From Theropithecus gelada (taxonomy: Eukaryota > Chordata > Mammalia > Primates > Cercopithecidae), in assembly GCF_003255815.1 (NCBI RefSeq), contig NC_037668.1, positions 12,489,069 through 12,553,068 of the forward strand: 64,000 nt of DNA, read 5' to 3'. The notes under the pieces were generated by a model that was given only the letters and a program-made list of their open reading frames with translations, made no database searches and was not told where the DNA came from. Numbering within the stretch: position 1 is the first letter of the stretch; each line of letters starts with the position of its first letter. This document shows, one piece after another, positions 45,506 through 57,359 of the stretch. A program made the position numbers and the translations under genes.

Positions 45506-45968
45506 TATTTTTTGACGTTTTAACCATAGTCATTCTGACTGGTGTGAGACGGTATCACATGGTGGTTTTGATTGCATTTCTTTAGTGATCAGTGTTATTG
45601 AGGTTTTTATCGTATGCTTGTTGGCTGCAGGTATGTCTTTTGAAGTGTCTGTTTATGTCCTTTGCCAATTTTTTAATGGGGTTGTTTTTCTCTTGTATAT
45701 TTGTTTACATTTCTTATAGATGCTGGATATTGGACCTTTGTCCATGGCATAGTTTTCAAATATTTTCTCCCATTCTGTAGGTTTTCTGTTTACTCTGAAA
45801 CCACTCAATCTTTAAAATCTCTTCTCCTGGGCATCACTATACTCCTTCAAGTCAAATGAATCATTTCTTTATTTTTCTTCCTATAGCTCTATGGCAGCAC
45901 TCAATGTACTATATGGTGCCTCCATTCTGGTAGCATTTATTATATTCTATTACTATTATTTGCTTAGG

Positions 45969-46941
45969 TACAGTCACACATCACAAACTACAGGGATATG
46001 TTCTGAGAAATGTATCTTTAGGCAATTTCATTCTTCATTGTGTGGCCATCACAGAGCATACTTACACAAACCTTGATGGGATAGGCTACTGCACACCTAG
46101 GCTATATGGTATAGCCTATGGCTTCTGGGCTACAAACCCGTACAGCATATTACTGTACTGAATACCATCAGCAATTGTAACACAATGGTAACCATTTGTG
46201 CATCTAAACATGGAAAAGATACAGTAAAAATACTGTATAAAACATAACAAATAGTACACCTGTTTAGGGCACTGACCATAAATGGAACTTGCAGGACTGG
46301 AACATGCTCTGGGTGAGTGAGTGAGTAGTGAAGTGAATGAACATGAAGGCCTGAAACACATTTTATAGTCATACAAAAATATTTTCCTTATATCCTTATT
46401 CTAGAAAAGGTTTATTCTGTTTTTAAATTTTTAATTTTTTTTTTTTTTACTTTTTAAACTTTTTTGTTAAAAACTAAGACACAAACATACACATAAGCCT
46501 AGGTCTACACAGTGTCAGGATCATCACCACTGTCTTCCACCTTTACATCTTGTCTCCTGGAAGATCTTCAGGGACAATAACACACATGGAGCTGTCATCT
46601 CCTATGATAACAACACCTTCTTCTGGAATAGCTCCTGAAGGACCTGACTGAGGCTACTTTACAGTTATGTTGTTTAATAAGTAGAAAGAGTACGCTCTAA
46701 AACAACAATAAAAGTATAGTAAATACATAAACCAGTAACATTTATTATCAAGTATTACATACTATACTTATGTTTTTATACAACTGCCAGTGCAGTAGGT
46801 TTGCTTACACCAACAACACCACAAACAGTGGGAAATACATTGCACTATGATGTTACTGCAGCTAGGACTTTACTAGGTGATAGGATATATGCAGTATGAT
46901 GACATACTGTTGACAGAAACAGGATATGGTACATGACTGTA
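45969..46941. mobile_element. Tc1/mariner-type (Tigger-like) DNA transposon with TA duplication
   Basis: Left end TACAGTCACACATCAC at 45969; right end ACATGACTGTA to 46941. The outer bases are inverted and flanked by TA. Internal cctaggctatatggtatagc and taacacaatggtaaccattt match a known human DNA-transposon family. No intact transposase frame. Confidence 0.65.
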
Positions 46942-47421
46942 GCTGTGTGTCTTCTCACTCTCCAAATCACTAGCAAACATGTGCCGGTGGAATTTAAATT
47001 TTTGCAAAAGAGAGATTGTTTCTTTTCCAACTTCATATTTCCAGTACTTGGTAGAGTGCATTGAGTACACAAAATAGTTATCCAAAAACCATTTCTTGAA
47101 TGGAACAGCCACTACCACCACCACCAAAAAATTCTAGGCCCTTATTCCAAGAGTTAAATACCTACGGTCTAAAGATCTATGAATAAACTTCAGGAAGTCC
47201 ATGAACCTGGTGAAAATGTAAGCAAAAAGTTGTTTGTGTATGTATTTGGGGGCTGGGCAGAAAATACATGGGTTTCTAAAGAAATGTATCAAAATGTTCA
47301 ATGATCCAAAAGGGTAAAAACCTGCTGTGCTAGACCATGCTATCTTTGGAATGAGGTGAAAAAATAAGGTAATAATAGTATCATGATCATAATTATTGTC
47401 CTTACTTTTCCTTTGCTTCAG

Positions 47422-47539
47422 GAGGATCGAAGAACTGAATCAGAGCCTGGCTGCCCAGGAGAGGCTTGTAGAACAGCTATCTCGGGAGAAACAACAACTG
47501 CTACATCTGTTGGAGGAGCCAGCTAGCATGGAAATGCAG
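47422..47539 (+). CDS. PDE4DIP: PDE4DIP exon 5 (last coding exon in the window)
   Basis: 118 nt. The first G completes a Lys codon, then RIEELNQSLAAQERLVEQLS, REKQQLLHLLEEPASMEM and Q, ending in phase 0 at cag|gtaagg. Acceptor ttttcctttgcttcag. Strong coiled-coil pattern. In the human protein I recall SMEVQ followed by PMTEELLKQQ from the next exon; here the residue before Q is Met. If the donor is not used, the frame runs on for 21 codons to TAA at 47600-47602, which would give a short C-terminally different protein. Confidence 0.95.
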
Positions 47540-47609
47540 GTAAGGCTTGGTCAGTACATCCAGAGGCACTTGCGTCATGCTTTCATAAGCCCTACTTTTT
47601 AATATCTAC

Positions 47610-48220
47610 GTGTATTTGTTATCTATTGCTTTGTAACAGATTACTGCAAACTTAGCAGTTTAAAATACCTTATTTTTGTTATCTCACAGTTTCTGTGAGT
47701 CAAGAGTCCAGATATGGCTTAGCTGGGATCTCTGTTTGGAGTCTCAGAAGTGTGAAATCAAGGTGTAGACTGGGCTCTTTTCTCATCTGGAGGCACACCT
47801 AGGGGAGGATCCACTTCTAAGCTCCTTCAGGCTGTTGGAAGGATTTACTGCTGTGTGGCTGTAGAGGTTATGGCAGCTTCCTTCTTCATAGCCAGCAGCA
47901 GAAAGAGTCTGTTACTTTTCTCACTTCTAGACCCTCTTTTAAGGGGTTCATTAGGTCAGGCCCACCAGCATAGTCTCCCTTTTCATTAACTTAAAATCAA
48001 CTGATTAGAAGCCTTAATTACATCTATACGACCTCTTTACTTTTTCCATATAACATGGCATAACTATGCAGTGACATCCCATCACCTTTACCATAGTGGT
48101 TAGAAGTTACAGGTTTTGCCCATCTTCAAGGGGTGAGGATTATACAAAGATGTGATGGCCAGTGGGTGAGAATTATAGGGACTACCTTAGAATTTGCCAG
48201 CCGCATCAAGTGATTTATAA
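47610..48220 (+). mobile_element. Old ERVL/MLT2-like LTR or related repeat
   Basis: tttgttatctattgctttgt aacagattactgcaaactta, atctcacagtttctgtgagt and agtgacatcccatcaccttt follow a common mammalian LTR-type repeat. Family placement is uncertain. Confidence 0.5.
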
Positions 48221-48305
48221 TTATATAGAACATACAATGTTTTAGGGTTTTTTTTCAGGGTTAAGTTGTAAAATACTGTGCTGAAGTGTACAAACTATGG
48301 GTTCA

Positions 48306-48311
48306 AATAAA
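48306..48311 (+). terminator. Possible poly(A) signal downstream of exon 5 read-through
   Basis: AATAAA at 48306, about 700 nt beyond the read-through stop at 47602. It would serve a short intron-retaining isoform if one exists. Chance occurrence is quite possible. Confidence 0.2.
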
Positions 48312-48463
48312 CAGTTACTAATCATCTATGAGCTAGGCATATTCTCTGTTTGTATATATTAGAGTGTGAACCTTGCAGATCCTTGAAAATGTGCTGGGTA
48401 CTAGATGAAATGGTGATTACTATTTCTGTACAATTTTATCAGACAAAAATAGAAATTTGCCTC

Positions 48464-48468
<5 letters not shown>

Positions 48469-48499
<31 letters not shown>

Positions 48500-48780
48500 A
48501 GACGGAGTCTCACTCTGTTGCCCAGGCTGGAGTGCAGTGGCGTAATCTCGGCTCCCTGCAACCTCTGCCTCCCAGGTTCAAGAGGTTCTTCTGCCTCAGC
48601 CTCCTGAGTAGCTGGGATTACAGGCGCATGCTACCACACTCAGCTAATATTTGTATTTTTAGTAGAGATGGGTTTTCACCATGCTGGCCAGGCTGGTCTT
48701 GCACTCCTGACCCCAGGTGATCTGCCCGCCTTGGCCTCCCAAAGTGCTGGGATTACAGGCGTGAGCCACCGCACCTGGCC
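48469..48780 (-). mobile_element. AluS-like element
   Basis: Long poly(T), gagacggagtctcactctgt to ccaccgcacctggcc. Confidence 0.85.
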
Positions 48781-49094
48781 ATAATGTGGTTTTAATATTG
48801 AAAAAAAGAACTCACTGTGGTAAAATTAATTGCATTGATTTTCTGGGAAGTTACCTCAAAGGGAACTCCTCTCCTTCATTCAACTTTTAATTTATTAAAA
48901 CGATATTTTCTAAAAGAACTTTAGAATATACCTGCACCCAAACAACATAAGCAATTACCTGGTATCCTTATATTCTTGCACTGGTCTTAGACTACTGATA
49001 AGACAAAATGTGGGTGGTTTACTTTATTGGTTCACATATGGAAAGGTTGGGGTCAAGATAAAAGAGCAATGATAGGAATTAGTTTAAACCATTG

Positions 49095-49210
49095 CTTCCT
49101 AACCTTTCCATTTCATGGCACATATAGCAAATGGTAATATTTGTAAGGTATGGACGTAAATGGATGAAGCTTCTTACTTGGAGGTGGCCAATTTGGGTGC
49201 TTAGGCCACT
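49095..49210 (+). repeat. Possible hAT-type element fragment
   Basis: attgcttcctaacctttcca resembles one end of a CAGTGGTT-type hAT element; the other end is not clear. Confidence 0.3.
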
Positions 49211-49428
49211 ATGAGGGCAGAAAAAAAATCACTATCTTGGCCACAATTACAAACTTCTTAGACTGCAGCTTCATTTTGGTTGGAAAGCTCTGGTTAACAA
49301 ACTCAAGAAATGATGTGTGTGCACATAATTTTACAAGTATCAATACAAATTGAAGTTCATAGGCTTTTTGCAAGATACATGTTGAAATATATGGAAATTT
49401 TCTTAAGGGACTCTTTAAAATATTTCGT

Positions 49429-49728
49429 CTTTTTTTTTTTTTTTTTGAGACAGAGTCTCGCTCTGTTGCCCAGGCTGGAGTGCAGTGGTGCGATCTCGGT
49501 TCACTGCAAACTCTGCCTCCCAGGTTCACGCCATTCTCCTGCCTTAGCCTCCCAAGTAGCTGGGACTACAGGCACCCACCACCATGCCCGGCTGATTTTT
49601 TGTTATTTTTAGTAGCGACGGGGTTTCACTGTGTTAGCCAGGTTGGTCTCGATCTCCTGACCTTGCGATCCGTCCATCTTGGCCTCCCAAAGTGCTGGGA
49701 TTACAGGCATGAGCCACCATGCCTGGCT
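49429..49728 (-). mobile_element. AluY-like element
   Basis: gagacagagtctcgctctgt to accatgcctggct. Target duplication aaaatatttc at 49418-49427 and 49730-49739. Confidence 0.88.
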
Positions 49729-49794
49729 GAAAATATTTCATAATACATTTAATTTAAAAAAGCTCAACTGAGAATAAGAATTGAATTTCCATCC

Positions 49795-49925
49795 TGATTA
49801 TTTGTTAGCTGTATGACTATGAATATGTCATTTCTCAGCTTCCATATACATAAAATGGGAAGATTACCTCAACTAATCTCTATAGTTTCCTATAATGCTA
49901 ACATTCTATTTTTATCTTATTTCAG
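49795..49925 (+). repeat. MIR
   Basis: gttagctgtatgactatgaa tatgtcatttctcagcttcc and aaaatgggaagattacctca follow MIR. Confidence 0.65.
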
Positions 49926-50429
49926 AATTTTATTTTATTCTATTTTAGTTCAGAATTTACACAAGTATTATTTCTTTCAAAATGTTCACCTTCTGAAATG
50001 AAATCACTTTTATTGCTCCTTTTTTATTTACAGGCACATAAATACTAAAATATTTTGTACATATACGCATTTTCATCATCTTTGGTAAGCACTGAAATCA
50101 ATATATTTAGTTCAGTATTTTCAATGCTAATTAAGGAATTGGTTTGGTACCAGTTTTCAGAAGACTTAAAGAACCAAAAAGTTATAATTTCAAAGAGACT
50201 AAATAATTTATATTCTATTCTAAAAGGATGCTTAGAACAAGAATAAGTACAGCATCCAGGGGATAATATTGCATGACCATTGGGCAGAAGAAATGCATCA
50301 AATCACATAAACTGTACTAAATTGATATGCTTTTTTAACATTGCCTAATAAAAATTTATTGTTATTGTTATTACCCAACACGTTGTACATTTAGAAACCT
50401 GATACATTGTGCTGTTTGTTCTATAAGAC

Positions 50430-50653
50430 AGTGTTTCCTACCCTTTTTCATAGAAAATTCATTTTCATAGGAAATGTGTACATCTATGGTATTCTGAAAT
50501 AAGTGACCATGGCTGCTCACGGTTTGAGGCAATTGCTCATGGCCCCCTCAGGACCCATGCGCCACCCTGAGAGGTGAGGGGATCAGCATCTTTGCACAAT
50601 GGTGGACCATGCTGAGGTACACTGTGCTGGAATACCCAGGTTGGAAACCTCTG
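50430..50653 (+). mobile_element. hAT-like non-autonomous element
   Basis: Ends cagtgtttcctacccttttt and acccaggttggaaacctctg are inverted. Internal gaaataagtgaccatggctg. Length about 224 nt fits a MER-type element. Confidence 0.5.
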
Positions 50654-51089
50654 CCACAGGAGGCCTCTGACAGTTGGTCCTCTCAAGTGTGGAGAATAGA
50701 AAGCCTCCCACAGCATATTTCCTTGTTTCTCCCTTTGGGTCTACGTCTTACGGGAAAAAAAAAAATTGGGCCCAAGGACTAGTAGTGTCTTCCCTCAATT
50801 TACACAGTAGTTTAATTCATGGAAAAATTTAGTGTAAATTAACATCGTGCTCCTATATACAGAAGAATTAAGTTCTAGGTTCAGATGATTGTAAACAGTT
50901 TTATCATCAACCAATGGAACATTCAAATTCCAAAAGTCATTTGGAATTGGGACAATACTTTGTCCTGTAACATCCCTTGCCTCACTTATCATTGTGACAA
51001 CATCAAAAACAAGAAACACCCCCATAAATTTTCAAAATGCTCTCTAGGAGATGAGACAGTTGCTCAGTGAGTATCACTACTATAGGGAG

Positions 51090-51600
51090 TCCTAGCCTTC
51101 CAAAGGTTTATAGTCCGATGAAAGATTGGTATGTAAACAAAGAACTAAAATACAGTGTGATAAATGAGGAGATGGAAATACACGCATGGTGCTAAAGGAA
51201 CCCACAGCTGAAAGGGATTAACTCCAAGGAGGAACTCACCTGGAGGTCACCCTTCTGTTGGGCCTTAAAGACTGGATACACCAGGTAGAAAATAGGAAAT
51301 GGAGCAATATATACAGTGATGTGGAACACAACTAAGGAATTGGAATTGGGAGTAATCGATGTTACCAAAAATAAGTATTGGAGAATTATAAAATACATAG
51401 CTGGAAAGTACCATAAATGTTGAGCTAAGGGCTTCATGCTGTAGGCACCAGAAAAAAAAAAAGCAAGGGGAATAAAAGCATATGATTTGCATTTAGAAAG
51501 GCAATCCTAGTTGTCGTGGAGACTGAGGATTGTTTGAAGAGCAGATAATTGATGTCACCTGTTGAGAGAGCAAATCATAATCTGACACAGCTATGAACTG
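51090..51600 (-). repeat. L2-type LINE remnant
   Basis: aggtttatagtccgatgaaa, gtgataaatgaggagatgga and ttgggccttaaagactggat resemble reversed L2. Confidence 0.4.
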
Positions 51601-51879
51601 CTTTGTCAAGTCTGTTCTTTGAATTGGTTGGGGGAAAGAATATTATAAAACCAATTACAAAGCACTTTGTCTCTCCCCTCTGCACAGGTAATGTATGATG
51701 AACCTTGGTATTTGTGACTCTTGGAGCCTATGTTGTGGGTGTTATCCTTGTCTGCTAACAGTATACTTCCACTGTAACAGTTAGAGTTCCACTGTATTCT
51801 ACTCAAACCTTGTCTGCCATGCCAACTGTCACCACAGAAGAAAGACCCTTACAATGTGGAAGGCAAAAGTTCAATTTCT

Positions 51880-52189
51880 TTTTTTTTTTTTTTTTTTTTT
51901 TTTTTTGAGACGGAGTCTCGCGCTGTGTCACCCAGGCTGGAGTGCAGTGGCGCGATCTCGGCTCACTGCAAGCTCCGCCTCCCAGGTTCACGCCATTCTC
52001 CTGCCTCAGCCTCCGAGTAGCTGGGACTACAGGCGCCCGCCACCACGCCCGGCTAGTTTTTTTGTATTTTTAGTAGAGACGGGGTTTCACCATGTTAGCC
52101 AGGATGGTCTCGATCTCCTGACCTCGTGATCCACCCGCCTCGGCCTCCCAAAGTGCTGGGATTACAGGCTTGAGCCACCGCGCCCGGCC
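51880..52189 (-). mobile_element. AluY-like element
   Basis: Near consensus. Perfect 16-nt duplication caaaagttcaatttct at 51864-51879 and 52190-52205. Confidence 0.9.
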
Positions 52190-52506
52190 CAAAAGTTCAA
52201 TTTCTAAGCTCTGGGCCTATTCTTCAGAGGCTAAAGAATCTCCTCAACTCCAGTGAAGCCATCCCTGGAATCCCTCACTGATTCAGCAGGAGGATGGAGG
52301 AGCTTGAGTTCTAAAGACTTATTCATGTCCTTTAATTCCACCTACACTTCACAACTGAGAATACCACAAACAGCTGGGCCCTAGAAGAAAGAAGAGCTCA
52401 CAGATCTTGCACTTCTAGGTCTGAATTGTCCAGGTGAAGAACACTCATTGACCCCACATCCCATAGATAACTATTTCTCACGTGTTCCCAGTATGAAAGT
52501 CTGGAG

Positions 52507-52533
52507 TATAATGAGTATAATATACTCATTATA
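52507..52533. repeat. Perfect 27-bp palindrome
   Basis: TATAATGAGTATA, one central A, then TATACTCATTATA; the arms are exact reverse complements. Confidence 0.95.
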
Positions 52534-53554
52534 ATATCTGAGTACAGGAAGTTCATTCAGAGTCTTCATTCCCTCAAATAAGACAGACACTTTTGATAAA
52601 GATTATTTAATTGATCTTACAGTCTTTTTAGCTGTTTTCCTTTTCCATTCTACCAAAACATTCTACAACATTCACTTTAGTGGGAGTGCACTTGTACAAT
52701 ATTTATGAACATCTATAATTCTCACAAAACAAAAAAAGTACCACTAACTAGACATGCCATTGATTGACATCATTCCATATTTCCTTCCAATCCTTTTTGA
52801 TGTCCATTCAGATCAATAGTATGTGTGATCAGAGTGTGGAGGAGCTTTTTGATGTGAGGCTGTGACATCTTGTCCACATCTTTTTCACTAGGGAGTCAGA
52901 AAATCTAATAAAGTTTACAAAGCATTTTTCTCTTCCTCAGTAAAGGTATCTACAAAATTGCAGAGAAAAGCTAGCAATTGTTTCAGTTATTGATATTATT
53001 TCCTTCTACAGAATGTTAGAAGCTTCATCTCAATGAAGGTTTTAAATGAAACCAGACCTGGAGGGTGTGAAGGCAGAAAAAATGATGCCCTTGCAAAGGG
53101 AGGTCTGGAGGAATTCTTGTTTTGTTTGTTGCCTTTTTTCTCTCTCGCTGCATTTCTCCTTCAGTATAAGATAAGCAAAATTTATTAACATGTAATCTCA
53201 CTGTGGTTGGCTTATAAAATGAAACAGGATAATACAATTAGGGAGAGGCCCACATTAAGTAAGTGAGACCTTCCCACTCACACAAATTAGCACAGTCAAG
53301 CTGTTGCATTTATGCCTTGTTTGGAACTTAATGTAAATATTACTGCATGCAGTGAGGCATATTTCCTAAAATAGCAAACATTCCTGTGTTACCATGGAGA
53401 GATCTGCTTGGAGGTTAAGGCAAGAATGTGCTCTAAATGCTCAAGGCAGAGACTGAAAACCTTGCAGGGATTAGTAGCTCAGGCAGCTCTGGACAACTTC
53501 ATATAAGGAGATTTTTTTAGAGTAGCTTTTCAGTATCGCCTTCTTTCGCTGATG

Positions 53555-53598
53555 AATGTTGAAGCTGGAGACTCATTTACAAATCTCCGTTCAACATT
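53555..53598. other. Stem-loop
   Basis: AATGTTGAA gct GGAGA, 12-nt loop, TCTCC g TTCAACATT: 14 paired bases with a 3/1 internal loop. Confidence 0.85.
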
Positions 53599-53999
53599 AT
53601 TGTCTCCCAGACAACCTTCATTAATAATGTGTCTCCGAAGCAGGCCTTATCAGCTAAAACAATCATTGCTCTAATCCTTTTGAGCAGCAAAGGAAGTGGA
53701 AAAATAGGCAGCTGCTTTACAACTTAATGAAAAATATTTATTGAGCACTTGTAATGCACGACGTACTGTTAGGTGAAGGAAGAAGAACACAAAAATGTAT
53801 AGGCTTTAGTCTCTGCCTTCTAGAGATTACAATAGGAGAAAGTCACTGATGAAAAAAATACAAGGCAGTACAGAAAGGAAAAATCATCATGGACGGGGTT
53901 CAGAAGCAAAGATTTTGGTCTCTGAGGAATGAGTAGGATTTTACTAAGTAGAGATGAAAATGAAAGGCATTGCTTTATTCATTCATTCAATGATTATTT

Positions 54000-54840
54000 A
54001 TTGAGATCTAGAAAGATACTGTTCCAAATACTTCAGAAGCAGTCTTAGTCCACTCAGGCTGCTATAACAAAATACCACAGACCGAGTGGCTTATAAACAA
54101 TAGAAATTCATTTCTCACAGTTCTGGAGGCTGGGAAGTCCAAGATCAGGGCACTGGCATTTTCAGTGTCTGGTGAGGGCCCACTTTCTGGTTTATGGATT
54201 TCCTGTTGTGTCTTCACATGGTGGAAGGGACTAGCTAACTCTCTGAGGTCTCTTTTTTATAAGGACACTAATTTCTCCCAAAGCCCCCACCTCCTAATAC
54301 CATTATGCTGGGGGTTAGGATTTCAACATATGAATTTGGAGGGGAATACAAACATTCAAACCATAGCAGATACCAAGATGAGAAAGCTGTGGTTCCTTTT
54401 CTTAAGTAGCTTACCAGTTAATGGGGAGAAGGCAGGATGGAGAAATGACATACAAATTACTGTATGTACAAAAAGTATTTTGGAAGATGGAAGAAGACAA
54501 AGATGTCTTTTGGTGGTACTTAGAAAGGCAGCTTGAAGGAAATACTTGACGGGTGGACAGGATTGTGACAGGTGGAGGTGGTAGTGATAGAATATTCCAA
54601 GTGTATGAAGTATAGAGGTAGGGAAGTTCAGGGTAGAGAAATAGTAGCAGGAATAGAATATAGGGGGACAGAAAAATGGAGTGGAGCCAGATTCAGAGAA
54701 CTTTAAGAGGCAGGTAAAGAGGTTTATGATTAATGGGCAAGTCATTGGGTCTCCAGGTTTCTTTGAAGGAGAGTGATATCTGAGCTCTGCTTTAGAAAGA
54801 TTAATCTGAAAGGAGGATAGAGTAGAGGGCAAAGAATTTG
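54000..54840 (-). repeat. L2-type LINE remnant around the LTR
   Basis: tgattatttattgagatcta before the LTR and ggttccttttcttaagtagc, agagaactttaagaggcagg, atctgaaaggaggatagagt after it resemble reversed L2. The LTR sits in the middle. Confidence 0.45.
54041..54368 (-). mobile_element. MaLR-type LTR (MST/MLT1-like) inserted in L2
   Basis: gtcttagtccactcaggctg, tctcacagttctggaggctg, tcacatggtggaagggacta and tgaatttggaggggaatac follow the reverse of the LTR family seen at 41980-42420. Confidence 0.7.
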
Positions 54841-54889
54841 AGGGGACTCATTTTTTGGAACTCTATTACTTAAGATATGAAGTCATTAG

Positions 54890-55195
54890 GGCCAGGCATA
54901 GTGGCTCACACCTGTAATCCCAGCACTTTGGGAGGTCGAGGTGGGTGGATCATGAGGTCAAGAGTTTGAGACCAGCCTGGCCAACATGGTGAAACCCTGC
55001 CTCTACTAAGAATACAAATATTAGCCAGGTGTGGTGATGCGTGCCTGTAATCCCAGCTACTCGGGAGGCTGAGGCAGGAGAATTGCTTGAACCTGGGAGG
55101 TGGAGGTTGTAGTGAGCCAAGATAGTGCCACTGTACTCCAGCCTGGGCAACAGAGCAAGACTCCATCTCGAAACAAAACAACAACAACAACAAAA
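54890..55195 (+). mobile_element. AluS-like element
   Basis: gccaggcatagtggctcaca to a (CAA)n-rich tail. Perfect 18-nt duplication aagatatgaagtcattag at 54872-54889 and 55196-55213. Confidence 0.9.
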
Positions 55196-55299
55196 AAGAT
55201 ATGAAGTCATTAGAGGGGAAGGAAGGATGAAAATTTTGTGCTAAGGCAAAAAACCAAAATAAAATCTTAGTATATAATAGTTCATTTTCTCATTCATAC

Positions 55300-55920
55300 A
55301 TTCTAGTCAATGACTATTGAGTGCTTTCCATGACTAGGCAATGGTGCTGTTAGGTACTAGAGAATTACGTTCTAATGAAAGAGACAAATAACCAAATAAT
55401 CAAACAAATACATAACTTCAAATTGTGATAAGTACATTGAAGAAAGCAAAGAGCAGGGATTGGTAGACTTTTTCTGTATAGGGCCAGATAGTAAATAAGC
55501 TGTGCAGGCTGTAAAGTTTCTGCCATTGTTGCATAAAAACAGCCATACACAACACATACGAATGAACATGGCTGTGTTCCAACAAAACTCTATCTGCAAA
55601 AACAGGTAGGAGCTGGATTTGGTCCACAGTCCATAGTTTTCTGACTCCTCATATAAAGTACTAGGAGGAAAGGGAGGCACTTTAAACAAGGGGAAGACAA
55701 CAATCAGGAGATCAGTCTTTCCTACGGTAATTTTGAGATGTCTATGACACATCCACATGCAGATATCAAATAGGTAACCCGGTATTTGAGAGTGGCACTC
55801 AGAGGAGAATTCTACAATAAAAATATAAATTGGAAGCCACCAGTATAAAGATGGGAAAGGATGAGATGACACCAGAAGAGAACAGAGAGGTGAAAAGGGT
55901 CTAGGACTGAGCACCAATGA
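55300..55920 (-). repeat. L2-type LINE remnant split by a hAT-like element
   Basis: attgagtgctttccatgact to 55448, then 55651-55920 with tttgagatgtctatgacaca tcca and gaattctacaataaaaatat, in reversed L2 order. The interruption is 55449-55650. Confidence 0.5.
55449..55650 (+). mobile_element. hAT-like non-autonomous element
   Basis: attggtagactttttctgta tagggccagatagtaaataa, atggctgtgttccaacaaaa and ttggtccacagtccatagtt. The order matches a common mammalian MER-type hAT element. Confidence 0.6.
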
Positions 55921-56562
55921 ACAAAAGGTACACAGTGTATGACTCTTAGTTCATAAATCTAAGGCAGTCATCAATTTAAAGTCCCTGTCTGAGTCAGGAT
56001 GGTGAGAAATCCAATTTCATGCATTTGGTATTTCCTCCTATCCCTACTTTCTCAGCTAGTTATAGGTCCGTAGGTTTCACCAGGTGCCAAAGCACCAAGG
56101 AGACTACTCTGATCATCGATCTCCCACTAAAGCATCCCTGCCTCAGTAAGCAGGGTTTTGCCAACCCTAGAGGCTTGTTATATTGAACCTTTTATGGAGC
56201 CAGAATCCCCTGCTGAAAAGTGCAGCCTTTCCAAGTCACCCCATTACTTCCCTCTCTGAGGTCCTGCTGCTTCTCCAGGGCACTGATATGGAATGGAGGT
56301 GGGTACTTGTTACTCTTTGACCTCCAGTCTCTTTCCATCTGGGTGAAATGTCACTCTCTCCTCTTCGTTGACTTCAAAAACTTTTCTCTCTCCTCTCTTC
56401 ACCAATGGGACATCTGGCTCAATCTTCTCAACGGGCTTAAAATTTCATAGAAGTCTAGAAATGCACTTGGCTTCAAACATCCTCTGCTCTTTGCTCTGCA
56501 AAAATTCCAGAGTCAAGGAAATGCTAAGGGCTTGATCATCAGATTAGAAAAGAGGGAAGGAG

Positions 56563-56880
56563 AGGGCCAGGCGCGGTGGCTCACGCCTGTAATCCCAGCA
56601 CTTTGGGAGGCTGAGGTGGGCAGATCACCTGAGGTCTGGAGTTCAAGACCAGCCTGACCAACATGGAGAAACCCTGTCTCTACTAAAAATACAAAATTAA
56701 CTGGGTGTGGTGGTGCATGCCTGTAATCCCAGCTACTCAGGAAGGCTGAGGCAGAAGAATCGCTTAAACCCGGGAGGTGGAGGTTGCGGTGAGTCGAGAT
56801 CGCGCCATTGTACTCCAGCCTGGGCAACAAGAGTGAAACTCCGTCTCACAAAAAAAAAAAAAAAAAAGAAAGAAAAAAAA
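56563..56880 (+). mobile_element. AluS-like element
   Basis: ggccaggcgcggtggctcac to an A-rich tail. gaaaagaggga repeats at about 56547 and 56881. Confidence 0.88.
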
Positions 56881-57359
56881 GAAAAGAGGGAGGCAGAGAT
56901 ACATTACACAGGTAAAAAAACAAATTTATATCCAAACATTTACCCTCTCACCATCTGCCTAGGGAAGAAGTACGAGATGAAGCTGGAAGGGAAGTAGGTT
57001 AGGATCTTTTTGTAGAGATAACGAAATGTCAACCTACAGGTAGTGCACAATGATGGATCTTTACTGTGAATGTTCTGCAAATAACGTGCACGATAATTAC
57101 AGTGGTAAGCTTCTAAGGCTGTGTGATACAATTCAGGTATCAGGTTTCAAGAACCTGAAATGGAAAGTGCAGTGAAAATGTGAAGCAAGATACACATGCT
57201 AGAGATGTTCAGAAAAAGGATAGAAAAGAAGTTAGCTTTTGGCTTGACAGGGAAGGATTCTGGGAAGTAAATGTCTACTCTGATGTTTTCAAATCCACTT
57301 GGTTTACAAGTCTACCCATTGCACCCAGTCATATTAGGAAATGTTATGCCTCACCTTAC

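Larger units (their letters stand above)
44826..45799 (-). mobile_element. L1 fragment split by a young Alu
   Basis: Minus-strand L1 at 44826-45063 (tattcctctgggtataccca, gctgggtcgaatggtagttc) and 45506-45799 (catagtcattctgactggtg, tattttctcccattctgtag). The duplicated tattttttgac at 45053-45063 and 45507-45517 marks the Alu insertion. Confidence 0.85.
41548..47421 (+). other. PDE4DIP: PDE4DIP intron 4 (5.9 kb)
   Basis: gtaggt to ttttcctttgcttcag. Contains an LTR, L2 and L1 pieces, an inverted Alu pair, a gap-bearing young Alu and a Tc1/mariner-type element. 42736-42984, 43336-43889 and 47082-47421 show nothing recognisable. Confidence 0.9.
52206..53729. other. Low-repeat block, candidate non-coding regulatory sequence
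   Basis: No Alu, L1, L2 or LTR recognised over 1.5 kb, unusual in this window. It contains a 27-bp palindrome (52507-52533) and a compact hairpin (53555-53598). The region 53520-53720 has homeobox/GATA/E-box-like words (ttcattaataatg, gccttatcagct, gcagctgctt). A conserved element is suspected from composition only. Confidence 0.35.

Noticed and set aside
55372..55917. 181-codon reverse-strand open frame
   Set aside because: Spans a hAT-like element and reversed L2 text; the C-terminal part reads as transposon, with no start context or splice signals.
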